This document shows, piece by piece, positions 30,520 to 41,291 of a stretch of 64,000 nucleotides of DNA. The notes beneath the pieces were generated by a model. That model saw nothing but the letters and a program-made list of their open reading frames with translations, made no database searches and had not been told where the DNA came from. The DNA lies in NCBI GenBank assembly GCA_018136815.1, contig CM030937.1:2965820-3029819 (forward strand), written 5' to 3'. Each line of letters begins with the position of its first letter. The stretch's first letter is position 1. The position numbers and the translations under genes were made by a program. This DNA is from Isochrysis galbana (lineage: Eukaryota > Haptophyta > Isochrysidales > Isochrysidaceae).

Positions 30520-32169
30520 ATGGAGCGCGCGCCGACCGCTCCCACCTCCCAGCCCCCCGCCGTCACGACGCCCCAACGGGGCCGCCCCAAACCGCCGGAG
30601 CCCAAGCGCCCACAGGCCGCCGCGCCGCCTGACAACGACGTCGACATGACGGCACCACCCTCGCCTCCCAAGCTGCCACAGAACCAGGGAACAGGCAGAG
30701 TCCTGTTCCCTGGTGACAACCAGACCCAGGGTAATGCCCTGCCACCCAACCCCTCCGCTCCTCCACCAACTCAAGGACTCCCCATGGGAGGTGGCAGCTC
30801 TGCTGCCACCCCCATGGCGGCCACTCCTACCATCAGTGCACCCCTCGGGGGCGGGCACTTAACACAACAATCCATTTTGGGGGCCTTTGCGCCCTCAAAC
30901 CAACAACCAACTCAAGCAGCCAGGACATACGCGCAAGCTGCGCATGGACACAAAGGGAAGGATCCAGCCCAGCAAGCCCAGCAGCCACAAGCCCAACAAC
31001 CACAGCAGCCATCGCGCAAGCGGGCGGATCCTCAATCGGATCCAAAGCCGACTCTCCACAACACCACCCCTTTTGCTTCTCCTCCACCTGATGAGGAAGA
31101 GGAGCCCGAGGACACGCCTTTTTTCATCCAGCTAGCTCAGCTAGCTGATGACAAAAAGGACATCAAGAGCGAGGATGTCGCCACCTTCATGAAATTCCTC
31201 CTCTCTAGGCTGGAAGGCCTAGACGCAACTCCAGATGGCATGGACAAAGGCCGCAAAGGCCCTTGGATCTTCTACGTCGATGAAGACGCACACGATCAAT
31301 TCAAGGCCGCATACGGAGACAAAGTTAACACAGCACTCTCGGGAGTCCCGCATGAATTTGGAATCACCTATGGCGCGTTAACCGACTCGGCCCCTCGTAA
31401 GTCGAGCGCTATCCGGTCCTCCCTAAAAGAGGTGGCGACCTACATTGTTTTTCGCATCTTTGATCCGATCAAGGCTTTTAAGACCAAGACTAGGCATTTG
31501 GCTAACTCGCTCGAGCGCGAGGGTTTCCACGTGCTAAGGGGCAACCAACAGCGAGCCAAAACCTCACTCGAAGGTATCACGAAAGTTGAGTCCGGCAAGC
31601 GTCCCATCTGGCACTTTTATGTTTACACGGACACGTCGGCCTTAGGGCACCGTTTCCCTCGCAACTTTCATGTGACTCTCGATGACGGAGAAAATTTCAA
31701 CTTGGACTATGCGGTCCGATCATCAGTGGAATGTGTGACTCCTGAAGGGGAGTTAGCCATCCATGGAGCCCCCGGAGGCTGCAAAGGATACGACAAGCCG
31801 TGGGCTATCTCGTTTCTCCGTAAAAACCAAGTTAGCTTTCGCCAATGCACGTGCGAACAAGATAAGGCGAAAGCAGAACAACGAAAGCGCCAAAGGGACG
31901 CAAGTAACGCCATGGACTACAGGGCCCTCATGGGCCTTGGAGCGGCGGCGCCATGCCGCCGATTCATGGCGGGCGAATGCAAAAACAACCGCATGAAAGG
32001 ACGTCAAATCGTCCAATGCTCCTCCAGTCACGACATCCCCGGATGTTGGGTAAAGGATCCCACCACGGGCAAACAAACTTGTATGGTCAAATGCAATCTT
32101 AAACCTAATAAGGCTTATCCAGGGTACTGCGTGAACGGAGTTAGTTGCCTTTACCGTCATGGTGAATAG
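30520..32169 (+). CDS. LINE ORF1 protein with CCCH-like zinc fingers
   Basis: 549 residues, uninterrupted. Residues 1-190 are Pro/Gln-rich and low complexity. The conserved core follows: ESEDV-like helix, KGPWIFYVDEDAHDQFKAAYG, SLKEVATYIVFRI, GFHVLRGNQQRAKTSLEG, IWHFYVYTD and HRFPRNFHVTLDDG. The end holds Cys/His clusters: CRRFMAGECKNN...CSSSHD and CVNGVSCLYRH, compatible with CCCH-type RNA-binding fingers. The role inferred from family position is RNA binding and particle formation. The core is shared with the ORF1 frames at 1447, 2967 and 56965. The stop codon overlaps the ORF2 start by 11 nt. Confidence 0.75.
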   Translation: MERAPTAPTSQPPAVTTPQRGRPKPPEPKRPQAAAPPDNDVDMTAPPSPPKLPQNQGTGRVLFPGDNQTQGNALPPNPSAPPPTQGLPMGGGSSAATPMAATPTISAPLGGGHLTQQSILGAFAPSNQQPTQAARTYAQAAHGHKGKDPAQQAQQPQAQQPQQPSRKRADPQSDPKPTLHNTTPFASPPPDEEEEPEDTPFFIQLAQLADDKKDIKSEDVATFMKFLLSRLEGLDATPDGMDKGRKGPWIFYVDEDAHDQFKAAYGDKVNTALSGVPHEFGITYGALTDSAPRKSSAIRSSLKEVATYIVFRIFDPIKAFKTKTRHLANSLEREGFHVLRGNQQRAKTSLEGITKVESGKRPIWHFYVYTDTSALGHRFPRNFHVTLDDGENFNLDYAVRSSVECVTPEGELAIHGAPGGCKGYDKPWAISFLRKNQVSFRQCTCEQDKAKAEQRKRQRDASNAMDYRALMGLGAAAPCRRFMAGECKNNRMKGRQIVQCSSSHDIPGCWVKDPTTGKQTCMVKCNLKPNKAYPGYCVNGVSCLYRHGE

Positions 32170-34694
32170 TAGTGACTTAAAGATTGCGACATACAATTTG
32201 AACGGAGCGAAACATAAATTAGCGTCGACTCTAGCGCAAGCGAGACTAGGAGGGATCCATGTTCTATACGCGCAAGAACTACACCATTACAGCGATGGGT
32301 GGCACCTAAGGGTGCGAGGTTTGGCCAGGTCCCTTGGCTGGGACTGGTTCCAATCCCCCGCGTCTAGGGGCGACCCTGGGAGCGGAGTGGCGGTAGCCAT
32401 TAGAAGAGACAGAAGCGACGTAGTAGTGGAATCTTGGTCGGTAGTTATCCCGGGAAGGCTGGTAGTAGTAAAGGCTAAGATCGGACATGAAACAATATCT
32501 TTCGCCTCAGTGTATCTAAATGCTCGACCTAATAAGCGTAAAGAAGACATCAAAGTCCTTCATGAGACATCGGAAATACTTTCTCACACCATTATAGCGG
32601 GCGATTTCAATTGCGTGGAGAACATACATAGAGACACCCGGCCCATCGCGGGGGCGACCCCTTATGCAAATACGGGAGGCAGAGCCCTCACGAGGGCGCT
32701 TGCCTCGCATGGGCTCACTGACGTCCAACTGCTAGTTAATCCGGGCTTAAAAGAACAGGCTAGAAAACGACTCCTTCTGGGAAAAGCTCTACGCGAAGCT
32801 TAAGAAAAAGGTCGCAACCTGGAGGGGTCTGAAGAGTCTCTCCATTCACGGGAGGACGCTACTAGTAAACTTCATAATCTACGGGACGCCGAGATATTGG
32901 CTATCCACGTCCACCCCTCCGGCATGGTTCATGGAGGCCATAGACTCGGACGTTCAAACTATACTATGGGATAGGTCTCCCCGGCTACAGGTGGACGAGC
33001 TGGGCTCCTCGCAAGAGGGTCCGAAATGGATAACCCTTCCGGCATATCCGAGGGTAGGCACGAGCGAAGACGGGCCCCTACTGGGGGTCGGATTACTTCC
33101 CATGGCCGAACACACGAGGGCGCTCCAAGCGATATGGATAGTCCGATATCTTAACCCGTCAATGGCGGAGTGGAAGATAGTCTTGGATCAATGGTTCAGC
33201 CGCACCCCCTTAGGGCGAGCGGCGGTCTTTTCGAAAGTCGACTCGAAGAGCCTCACGGCTAGCATTCGCGGCAATAACACGCTCCCGGCCTTCTGGAAGC
33301 ACGCGCTGGAAAACTTTAGAAGGATCAACTTCCTTAGGGGAGAAATCACACGAGAAGGCACTCAGGGCTCCCCGATATGGCACAATCTTTTCCACAAGCC
33401 TCCGGCTATTCATCACTCACATAGGTCGAAATGGGAGTCTCTACAGACAGTTATTGTTCACAACACCATAAACCCGGATACGGGGGACGTTTACACTATG
33501 GAAGAATGCGCGGCTTACTTGCCGGACGGAGAACGTTGGATACGCCATAGGGGAAATTACATATCGGTAGGCCCCTTTCTTAAGTCGTGGGAAAAGATTT
33601 CTGAGTGGACGAGATCAAGACTAATACATACCACTTTCGATTATATGAACCTTCTTAGAAAACAAGCGAAGACTCCGCCCCCGGCTCCAGAGGAGCAAGA
33701 GATAGTCCCTCAGGAAGATCCGGACGCACACGATCTAGGCGAGATCCTAGTGGACATAGACCATAACTTTTATCTGCGCCGAAGAGGCGACTACCACAAA
33801 GTCCAGCTCAATGTCATGGGAGAGCCCCACATCCACGAGCGGATTAGCCCGCAACTACTGCCCGACGAACTATACACCCCGCTGAAGTGGGGACGTGCGT
33901 ACGACGGCCCGGCGGAGACGGCGTACCCGTTACCTCAAGAATACACGCTAAACGGCACGCGTACAACACTAGAGGATGTAAGTGTCAGGGACTTGACTAA
34001 AGCGTTCCTCGCTTTGAGGAGAACCAAAGCGCAAAAATCCACACTAAGATGGGAGAAAAGGTTACCGGTCCTCTCGGGAAAGTGGAAACAAATATCGCAA
34101 TTATACAAATATAACTTTTTGACGCCTAGAGACTCTTATTTGCATTTCAAACATGTCCTACATAGGAGGTTAGCTACAGCGAACCGCTTTGCTGACGATC
34201 CAACATGCCGCTTTTGCGGCATAGCCCCTGAAAGCTCCACCCACCTGGCCTCATGTATCGCGACGGAGCCCATCTTTGAATTCATAGAAGGACTTCTGGG
34301 GATTAGCCTTAGGCCGGGATCCGAAACAGCCCAACGACTTTTCTGCTATCAAGTGGACAGACCGCACCCCTCCTCGGGATACTTAGGCATCCTGGCGTGG
34401 AGGTACATCCTAACTGACTTTTATAACATCCAATATGGCAACGCGGACGGAAGGTCCGTTAGGTCGATCTTAAGAGCGATCCTTGCGAGATACCACCTAT
34501 TAGTAACGGCGAAAGTCGGGTTCTTTCAGAGGCTGAAAAAACAACGAGAGAATATGGGGCTACACGCCCCGAGTAACAAACACATTAAGAAATTGATAAG
34601 TCCGCTCTACACGGTGGACAAGGAGTTCAACCTAGGAACATCGGAAGACCTCCTGCAGGCGGCGAGAGGTCTAGACATCCGTAACATCACCTAA
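32159..34694 (+). pseudogene. LINE ORF2: endonuclease plus C-terminus, RT deleted
   Basis: Frame 1 (32159-32803) is an AP-type endonuclease: KIATYNLNG, YAQELHHY, PGSGVAVAI, FASVYLNARP, IIAGDFNCVEN. It stops short of the usual C-terminal SDH box. Near 32750 the sequence jumps to the far end of ORF2 in another frame, open to 34694: FWEKLYAKLKKKVATWRG, LSIHGRTLLVNFIIYG, LPAFWKHALENFRR and the Cys-rich DSYLHFKHVLHRRLATANRF...CRFCG...STHLASC region. The palm, fingers and catalytic Asp motif are absent. ORF2 begins inside the ORF1 stop (ATGGTGAATAG), which suggests termination-reinitiation. Confidence 0.8.
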
Positions 34695-35000
34695 GGCACT
34701 TAATACCGCGTCTTAGAAGAAACCGCGGAGGAATATCAATGAGGATCCCACGATATACAATAGAAGGCAACCCGAATTAACACTAGCATAAAGGACGAAT
34801 CACAGTCTCCAGCCCCCTTCTCTCCAACTCCCGGCCGAAGCAGCGCGCGCGGCCTCCCCGGAACCAGCTTCTCCGATAAAGAGGGAACTGGGAAAGGGGG
34901 AGGGGGTTGTCAGGGGTTAAGGTTGGGTAGTAGGGAGGTACACTAGCACACTGCCTCACGCCGCACGCGTAGCGGGGAATTTTAAGAAGATTTTTTTTTT

Positions 35001-35016
35001 ATGTATGGCAGAGGCC
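35001..35016. repeat. 16-bp target-site duplication, right copy
   Basis: ATGTATGGCAGAGGCC, matching 30479-30494. Confidence 0.9.
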
Positions 35017-36042
35017 CCTCTCACCCTGGCCAGGGGCGCGCCGCCTCGGCGGCGCGGCCCATGGCCCATGGCCGGGTGGCCCTCATGGGTCATGGGCACA
35101 ACTCATTGACAATCACCAACACTCCGCACAGATGCACACCACTTTGGTCACAGAGAGAGAGACACTTAGGCAGGACGCCAAGACGGCACGCACGAGCAGA
35201 ATCTAGCCTCCACTCCTCCCATGGCCCCCCTCTAGCCTCTAGGGGGGTCCCTCGGCCCCCCCCCCCCAAAGGGCCAGCTAGGGCAGCTCAGGGGGCAGTG
35301 GAGGCTGGGGCAGTGCCCCTGGCCCCTGGCCTTTCCTGCTTGTCCCTCGCTCGCCTCGCTGGCCCTGGGTGCCCTCCTGGGTGCCCTGGTGGTCTATGGC
35401 TCAGTGGTGGTGGTGGGGGGGCAGTACGAGCGAGGGCCAGTTCAGGCGAGTGCGTGCGGCGCGCGGCGCGCGCTCGGCGAGGTCTGGACCTTTGTGATGT
35501 CAGCTCAGCCCCTGCCAGCAGGCAGGGGCTGAGGTTGGTTGTGCAGGCCCACCCAGGGGGTGTCTGCGATGGAGAGAGGGGGGCGCCGCGAGGCCCCCAT
35601 TGGCCTCCTACTTATAAAAGCAGTTTCGAAGGTTCAAGGTTGCAGCCCCTTACGGAGGGAGCGTTGCAAGCTCCCCGTGGGGAGCCTCTCGAAGTAGGGG
35701 CCCCCGGGCGCCGTCGCTCATTCTGCGGAGGATCGCTCGAGCAGGTTTGCCTGCTTTATTTATTTGCAATAGAACGGCCCAATGACCAATGAGTGCGCCG
35801 CGCCGCATATGCGCCAAGAAGCGATACTGGGAGCGAGTTAAGACACTAGGAGAAGTCCTATTGCTATTCGTATTCACCATGGTGGATACACCACGAGCAT
35901 AAAACCCTCAGCTCACATCGCATCACCCGAAGAGAGCGACTTTGGCGGTGTGGGCGTCATAGATTTGCTCAGGACGGGTATGGCAATCCAGTGGGAATAG
36001 GGTTGGATGGCTCACTCGCTGATTTATGGCTAATATCGCCGC
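35017..36042. other. Older retroelement remains and 3' flank
   Basis: 35017-35110 continues the interrupted older LINE (CTCACCCTGGCCAGG...GGGTGGCCCTCATGGG, as at 1724 and 2987). 35200-35600 is G/C-rich and non-coding. 35880-36042 is the 3' flank of the minus-strand SelU-like gene and may hold its SECIS element. Confidence 0.5.
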
Positions 36043-36714
36043 CTATTCGGCAGAAAAGTCCTTCAGGGGCTTCGCGAGCGCCACCTGGATGAGTTGATTC
36101 AAGTCGGCGTGCGCGCCAGTTGAAGGATCAAAATGCTGGAAGAGCAATTTAGATCCCTCAAACACAAAGGCGCCTCCTTGCTGAAGTCCTTGGGAGGACT
36201 TGGGAGGCAGCCACGGCTTCCAGCGCTTGGTGGCAGCGATTAGGTCAGCGGCGCCGTCCTTTTGAAGACGATCGAGAATGGCAAACGGTGTATCAGCAGA
36301 GAAGAATGTGACTCCTACGCCCTTGCGTAGGCCCAGGGCATCATAGACCGCGTTCTCAGGGTCAGTGTAAAGAATTTCTGCCGGAAATGGTACGTGATCG
36401 CAGAACTTGCGAGCGGTCTCAAGAGTCCCGATTCCGACGCAGAGGGTGCGAACCCCTGCATCGGTGAGAACCGGCTGCACCTCGCTCGCGATCTGAGCCG
36501 CGAGCTCCTGGCAGAACATTCATCCAAAGGAGCGGAAGAAGAAGATAGCGGCGCGCTCATTCGACTTCCACTCGTCCGTTAGGCTCACGGAGGCACCATC
36601 GGAGACGCGCAGAACGGCAGGTGCGGCGGCGAGGGCGGCAAATGGGCTGCGCGCTACCGCCGCCGTGTTCATTGCAGCAGTGAGCACCGGGACCGCCAGC
36701 AGCAGGAGTCGCAT
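36043..36714 (-). CDS. SelU/PRXL2-like selenoprotein with in-frame TGA
   Basis: Thioredoxin-fold, AhpC/TSA-like (PRXL2/FAM213) redox protein of 223 residues if the in-frame TGA at 36522-36520 is read. That codon is residue 65 and sits between IFFFRSFG and MFCQEL, exactly where the family has the first residue of the CxxC/UxxC redox pair. The same frame continues for 158 more codons with family features on both sides (VSLTDEWKSNERAAIFFFRSFG before; VLTDAGVRTLCVGIG, ILYTDPENAVYDALGLRKG and GGAFVFEG after). Selenocysteine is therefore the simplest reading. ATG 36714 starts a hydrophobic leader (MRLLLLAVPVLTAAM), probably a secretory or plastid-bipartite signal. No SECIS could be confirmed by eye. 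A Cys-to-stop mutation or sequence error is the alternative. Confidence 0.75.
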
Positions 36715-36885
36715 CGGCACCTCGGCGCCGCAGACAGCAGAGGAGTAGCGAGGGCCAGGGGAGCGGATACAGAGGCGGGGCAGAGAAAAAAGAAAGGAAG
36801 TCTCCAAGAACGAAGGAAAACGGACGAACGGAACAGCCGGAGCCGGATTTTCACATCCCAATCCCCTCACACTCGCTCGCCCCAT

Positions 36886-37679
36886 TCATTGCCATTGCCC
36901 TACATGGTAAACACGCATCTACCGTGATTGTACAGAGGCCGAAAATAGCCCGTTTTCACCGTGTTTCAAACGCCCTCCTTAGCAGCATGCCGGGTTTGTG
37001 AGGTTTCCGTGTTTCTAGAGAAGCCCAAAACCCAAAACAGGCCGTAGTTGCTGTGTTTGGATTATGATATTATGATTATGAGGCCCCCCCTGCCGTGTTT
37101 GCCAACGGCCAACGGCCCCGGATCTGGTGCCCGCAGTATCTCACAGGCCATCGTCTACCACCGCTTTGGAAAGGCTTTGGGTTACGGGTTACCTTACCAA
37201 GAGCAATGGTCTTTCGTGCCATCGTGCCATCTGCTATCTCTTAACCGGCGAAGCACCCTGGGAGGTGCTGCATGTCACAGTTGCCTCGAGGGCGGAGGGC
37301 GGGGTGTGTTTACAAGTTTACAAGTTTACAATATATGGAACGTCCATTTACCTTAATACATGGAGCTTAGAGTAATCAACTGTCACGAAGCAACTTCAAA
37401 GGTGCTTCCTGCCGCCGCTTAAGAGATAGTTTTGACAGTTGGGCATGGCATCCCCCTCGGCACTAGGCGGATTTCGACCAACATCCAACATGCCTGTATG
37501 CCTGTACGCGAAGCTATCATCTATCATCCAAGGTACGGCTAGGGCCGCTCCCTTCTACAGGTAAAAGCAAATGGGCCCACCTTCAGCCCAACTTGTCGTC
37601 TCTGGTGCCATGACATATATATATGGATTTTGCCGGCCCCCTCCTGCTCCTGCCAACCTCCAACCTGCCGACTAGATCT
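36886..37679. other. Intergenic, nothing recognised
   Basis: No gene or repeat with a partner in the window was seen. Confidence 0.45.
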
Positions 37680-37689
37680 AGATAGATGG

Positions 37690-37790
37690 CGTATGCGCGT
37701 ATACTGTGTATACACGGGAAGGCCGTATACACGTGTATGATACACAGTATACACATAGTATACACACAGTATACGTATACAGTATACACA
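37690..37790. repeat. GTATAC-rich palindromic cluster
   Basis: Many overlapping GTATAC/TGTATACA palindromes. Similar clusters occur at 38556-38573 and 49555-49665. The last 16 bp, GTATACAGTATACACA (37775-37790), are one copy of the target duplication of the element that follows. Confidence 0.75.
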
Positions 37791-38557
37791 AAAAAAAACC
37801 TTTTAATATTCTCGCCACGCGCGCGGCTACGGGGTTGTCTATTGTAGCCACGCCCAGATCCCTTCCTCTCCTCTCACTCCCCGCCTTGCGGCAACTCCCC
37901 TCGTGCTCTACTTAGGGGCCCGGGTCGTGGGTGGGGCTGGGTCGGGCGGGGTGCATCGGCCCTCAGTGGTCTGTTCTCGCCTTCCTCCTGTGCCTCTGGG
38001 TGGCCGGTTTCTTGCTGCTGTGGTGTAGGTGTTGCGCCGTTGCTGGGGTGCCTCATGCTCGTGAGTTGTTCTTCTTCGTGGGTGGTTCTTTCAGGAATGG
38101 GGGGGAGGGGAGGGTGTGCCTCGACCTCAGGCGAGCCTTTCGGCGAGGCCGATCGCTTCCGCCACCAGGCCGAGGTCGTCGCTCATTCTTAGTTTACCTT
38201 TGTTGTCTTCTGTAAATATCGGGGCGCTGAGCTCCGCTGGCCTTTTTATTTTAGGTTTTCTACCCTGGGCCGCCGTGCGAGTGCGCATCGGGCGACAGGT
38301 TTTCGACGGAGTAAGGCCCCTCACCAGGGTGGTGAATCTTATGAGCGTGGATTCTAAAACCGGTATGTAGTGATATTCATATGATTCGAACTCTATTCTG
38401 TAGAAGTCTCTTAGTATATATCTCCAGGCTATGATGTAAAGGGTTTTCAGGCTGTCGGGGGTGGCCGCGTCTGGGTATGCGAATAGCCTATCCTTTGTTT
38501 TCTGCCCGTGTGACCTATTCGTTTTCGGAGTGTAGTTAGCGATCGCATCTATGGTGT
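37791..38557 (-). mobile_element. 5'-truncated LINE with target duplication
   Basis: Bounded by GTATACAGTATACACA at 37775-37790 and 38558-38573. In minus sense it starts inside ORF2 and reads without a stop from 38557 to 38127, with AWRYILRDFYRIEF and a basic QGRKPKIKRPAELSAPIF segment homologous to the ORF2 C-termini of the other copies. The 3' UTR has the CCGCAAGGCGGG and GGGCGTGGCTAC landmarks and ends ATTAAAAGG plus T run. The intact frame and exact repeats suggest recent insertion. Confidence 0.8.
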
Positions 38558-38769
38558 GTATACAGTATACACAAGGCGCGCGCAGCGCAGCTCGTCACAG
38601 CCGCAGCACGGCGGGCGGGGGCACACGGGCACACGGGCACACGCACCCAGCACTGAAACCCGAAACACCATAACACCACACAGTAGTCAGCCACAACCAG
38701 CCCTATAGTTATCTAGGGTCGGTCTAGCAGCTAGCAGGTCATGCGTATGTAGGTATGTAGGCCAACATC

Positions 38770-38830
38770 AACTAAGTTTATACTTATTTCGCCCATGGGG
38801 GGCACGAGCCCCCCCCTCTCCCTCTCTCCA
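38770..38830 (+). mobile_element. Retroelement 5' end fragment
   Basis: AACTAAG-TTTATA-CTTATTT followed by CGCCCATGGGGGGCACGAGCC, nearly identical to the 5' end of the element at 17073-17819. Truncated after about 60 bp. Confidence 0.55.
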
Positions 38831-39476
38831 TCAGAAATAGCAGTGAATCAAAAGACGTGATATTCAAGAGGTCCATTGATTTGTGGGGATCAGAAATAGC
38901 AGTGAATCGTATTGGAGGAAGGAGATCTCTGACGCGCGGCGTGTGGGGCAGCGCATTACGCCGACGGCATCAGGGTCGACCACAGGAGTGGCGCCCCGTC
39001 TCTGTGGGTTGTGTAGAACTGGAGAAGCATCCAAGCGTCTCCACGCTTCGATGGGCCGAAGACGCGCTCTGGAACGACCATTTGGCGGTTGCCCGTGCTG
39101 CGTTCCAGGAGGCTTACCCTTTGTCCGTCAAGTTGGTGCAGCGCAAAGGAATCAGGTTGTGGAAACGAAGGTGTTTCTTTCAGCTGCGGCTCGACTCGCA
39201 TTTCTCATGGGCTCCTCAAACTCATCGGTGCCACGGCTTGCTGAGGAATGTGTCGAGCCCATGCGTTGTCTACCACGAGAAGTTCTTAGACGCATTTTTG
39301 ATCTCTGCATCGAGACTGTACCTGTGGGAACTCCATCCCAGCCAGCAGGAACGCTCTCGCGACGTGCGCCGCAACCGCCACCATCTACTCGACACGCTGA
39401 TGGAATCTCACTGCCTCTACACGATCCACGAGATCCGTTTGCGGTTGCTTTAGGAATCTCTGATCTAGCCTTGTGA
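38831..39476 (+). other. Possible coding segment, unidentified
   Basis: Two overlapping plus frames are open. The one ending at 39476 contains ETKVFLSAAARLAFLMG and CLPREVLRRIFDLCIE, the latter resembling an F-box-like helix, but the upstream part lacks any recognisable fold and no exon structure could be fixed. ATCAGAAATAGCAGTGAATC is duplicated at 38831 and 38889. Could be an old gene fragment. Confidence 0.25.
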
Positions 39477-39523
39477 GGTGAGCTTGGCTCTTGGAATCCA
39501 TGTGCATGTCGTCCATAGCTAGT

Positions 39524-39905
39524 CTTAAAAACCTTATAAAATTCTCGCCCCTCGCGCGGCCTTGGGACTCCCTTTGGTAGCAACGCTCATACCCACCACT
39601 TCCCTCCCCCGCCCCCTCCTCCCCGGCCCGCCTTGCGGCATCTCCCCTTGTGCTCTACTTAAGGGCTCAGACTGTTGGCTGTTGGAGTGGCGGGGTGCAC
39701 CTGCCCCTGGCGGTCTTGTTCTCGTCTCCCTCCTGGCCGCTAGGTGGCTTGTTTCTGCAGTAGTAGTTCTTAGTGATGTGTTGGATGGTACATCCGGCGT
39801 TGCTTGGCGGTTTGCGGCGGAAATGTCCTCTCTATGCGGTTTATCGTCTAGTCCTAGTCATAGGCGGCGAGCGGCGAGTCTCTTATAAAACATCGGAGCG
39901 CTAGT
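39524..39905 (-). mobile_element. 5'-truncated LINE 3' end
   Basis: On the plus strand AAAAACCTTATAAAATTCTCGCCCCTCGCGCGG...GCCTTGCGGC...CCCCTTGTGCTCTACTTAAGGGC. The left part near 39885-39905 aligns to the last residues of ORF2 in the copy at 37791. Sense 3' end is a short T run. Confidence 0.6.
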
Positions 39906-41290
39906 ACCACTACTCCCACTAGCCCGGTACTATCACGACACCTCTCAGCGCACCTGCCCGCACGCCTTGAAGTGATGGCACAGACACATACATATATGCA
40001 TCCCTACAAATCTCCCCCCTCGCTAACCCCCGGCTCCCATTATAAATAACTCCCCACAAGTTACAATGGACAATGGACAATGCATGGGGCGGTCGGGACT
40101 GCTGCGCCGCGAGTAGCAGGGACTCGGTAGGGCTCATAGGCCCCTTCTGAGTCCGATGGCAGCGGTGGAGAGGCTTCGTCGGGCTCCGAGGGGGGGTAGG
40201 TTTCAGCAGCCTCCTCCCTATGGGTGTCAGTGAGGGCGGGCTCATGCCCGCCCTCCTCTGCGTCGGAGGGCGACGGAGGCGCGGATGGGGGCGCAGCTAC
40301 GGACTCCAAAGGGTCCGCGTGGATGGTGGCTACTGCCTTGACGCGCGCAGAGGCAAGGGGTTCAGAGGTTTCGGCGAGAAGGACGGGCAGAGCGGGCAGC
40401 GGGCCCGACTCTGTGGACTTGGGACTGTGAGGCGCAAGGAACCGCCCCCTTGTGTGACCTGATTCCCCCTCAAGTGTTGGCCGTTGGATTATATCGTGGC
40501 GCTATTTTACTTCGGTCTTCATCAACTCACTTAAGGGTTTTCGAAAGATTTTCTCCTTATTCCTGTGCGTAACTGTCGCCCCCGTCGGATCGTCCGTCGC
40601 CCCGTCGCTCTCTTGTCGGCATTCTCTTCCTTGTTCGGTCTGTCAGCAGGTTCAGGTTCCTGTGCGTTCCGTGATAAGGATACGTTAGTGTGGAGAGTGT
40701 TGACGTGAGTGTGGTGTCATCTTGTCGGTCCATCGGACTCGAACCGTCTGTCGTCTGTCGTTCTTCGTTCTTCGTTCGTCGCTCTCGTTCCCGTTCTCGT
40801 CCCTCGTTCTCAACACTACCTCAATACCAAAATTCTCCACTCCCTCAGCCTCAGCCTATCAATCCCGATCCGCCCAGCCATGTCCGCTCCGTCCTCGCGC
40901 TCGCCCTCGCCCAAGCCCATCCTCCCGCCTTCCTCTGCGGAGGAGGTGGTCCAGCCCGCCATTCCAGCTCACTCCTGGCCATCTCAGCCGCGCCTCCCGC
41001 CGATCGTTTCCCTTCCGTATCGTCGCATATCGAGCCCGTGGTCATGCTCGATCCGTCAGCCCTCCGCCCTGTGAACCAATTATAAACTTAGCTCTTCGTT
41101 GCATGAGAACTAAGTATAAACTTAGTTCTTAGTTGGCTAGAAGTTCTACTAGAAGGCCTTCCCACCTTCCTCTGTTGACGGGCCATTGCTCGCCACTCTC
41201 ATCCGACCGGCATTGCCGAGGCTAAAATCTGGGCTAGGTAATCGCGCATTGATGCACACGCACTCTTTCATGCATGCCAATCAGTCCAAT
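39906..41290. other. Repeat and CT-rich DNA, no assured gene
   Basis: 40555-40860 resembles 61735-62060 (CGTCGCTCTC...TCGGC...TTCTCTTCCTTG; TACGTTAGTGT...), a dispersed repeat pair with LTR-like character. 41085-41145 carries two hairpins with ATAAACTTAG (AACTAAGTATAAACTTAGTT is a perfect stem-loop) like the LINE 5' ends. No gene recognised. Confidence 0.45.
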
Positions 41291-41291
41291 A

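Larger units (their letters stand above)
30495..35000 (+). mobile_element. RT-less LINE with complete ends (copy C)
   Basis: A 4506-bp non-LTR element between exact 16-bp direct repeats. 5' hairpin AACTAT-TGTT-ATAGTT, then TTAGCG and the ORF1 ATG at 30520. It encodes a full ORF1, the endonuclease part of ORF2 and the ORF2 C-terminus, but the reverse transcriptase is missing at a junction near 32750. The 3' end is AATTTTAAGAAGA plus ten T on the sense strand. It is inserted in an older element of the same superfamily. Confidence 0.85.

Noticed and set aside
35911-35975. SECIS-like series ATGA...AAA...TGAT after the SelU-like gene
   Set aside because: Spacing is suitable but helix II does not pair well by eye; kept only as a lead in the findings, not as a feature.
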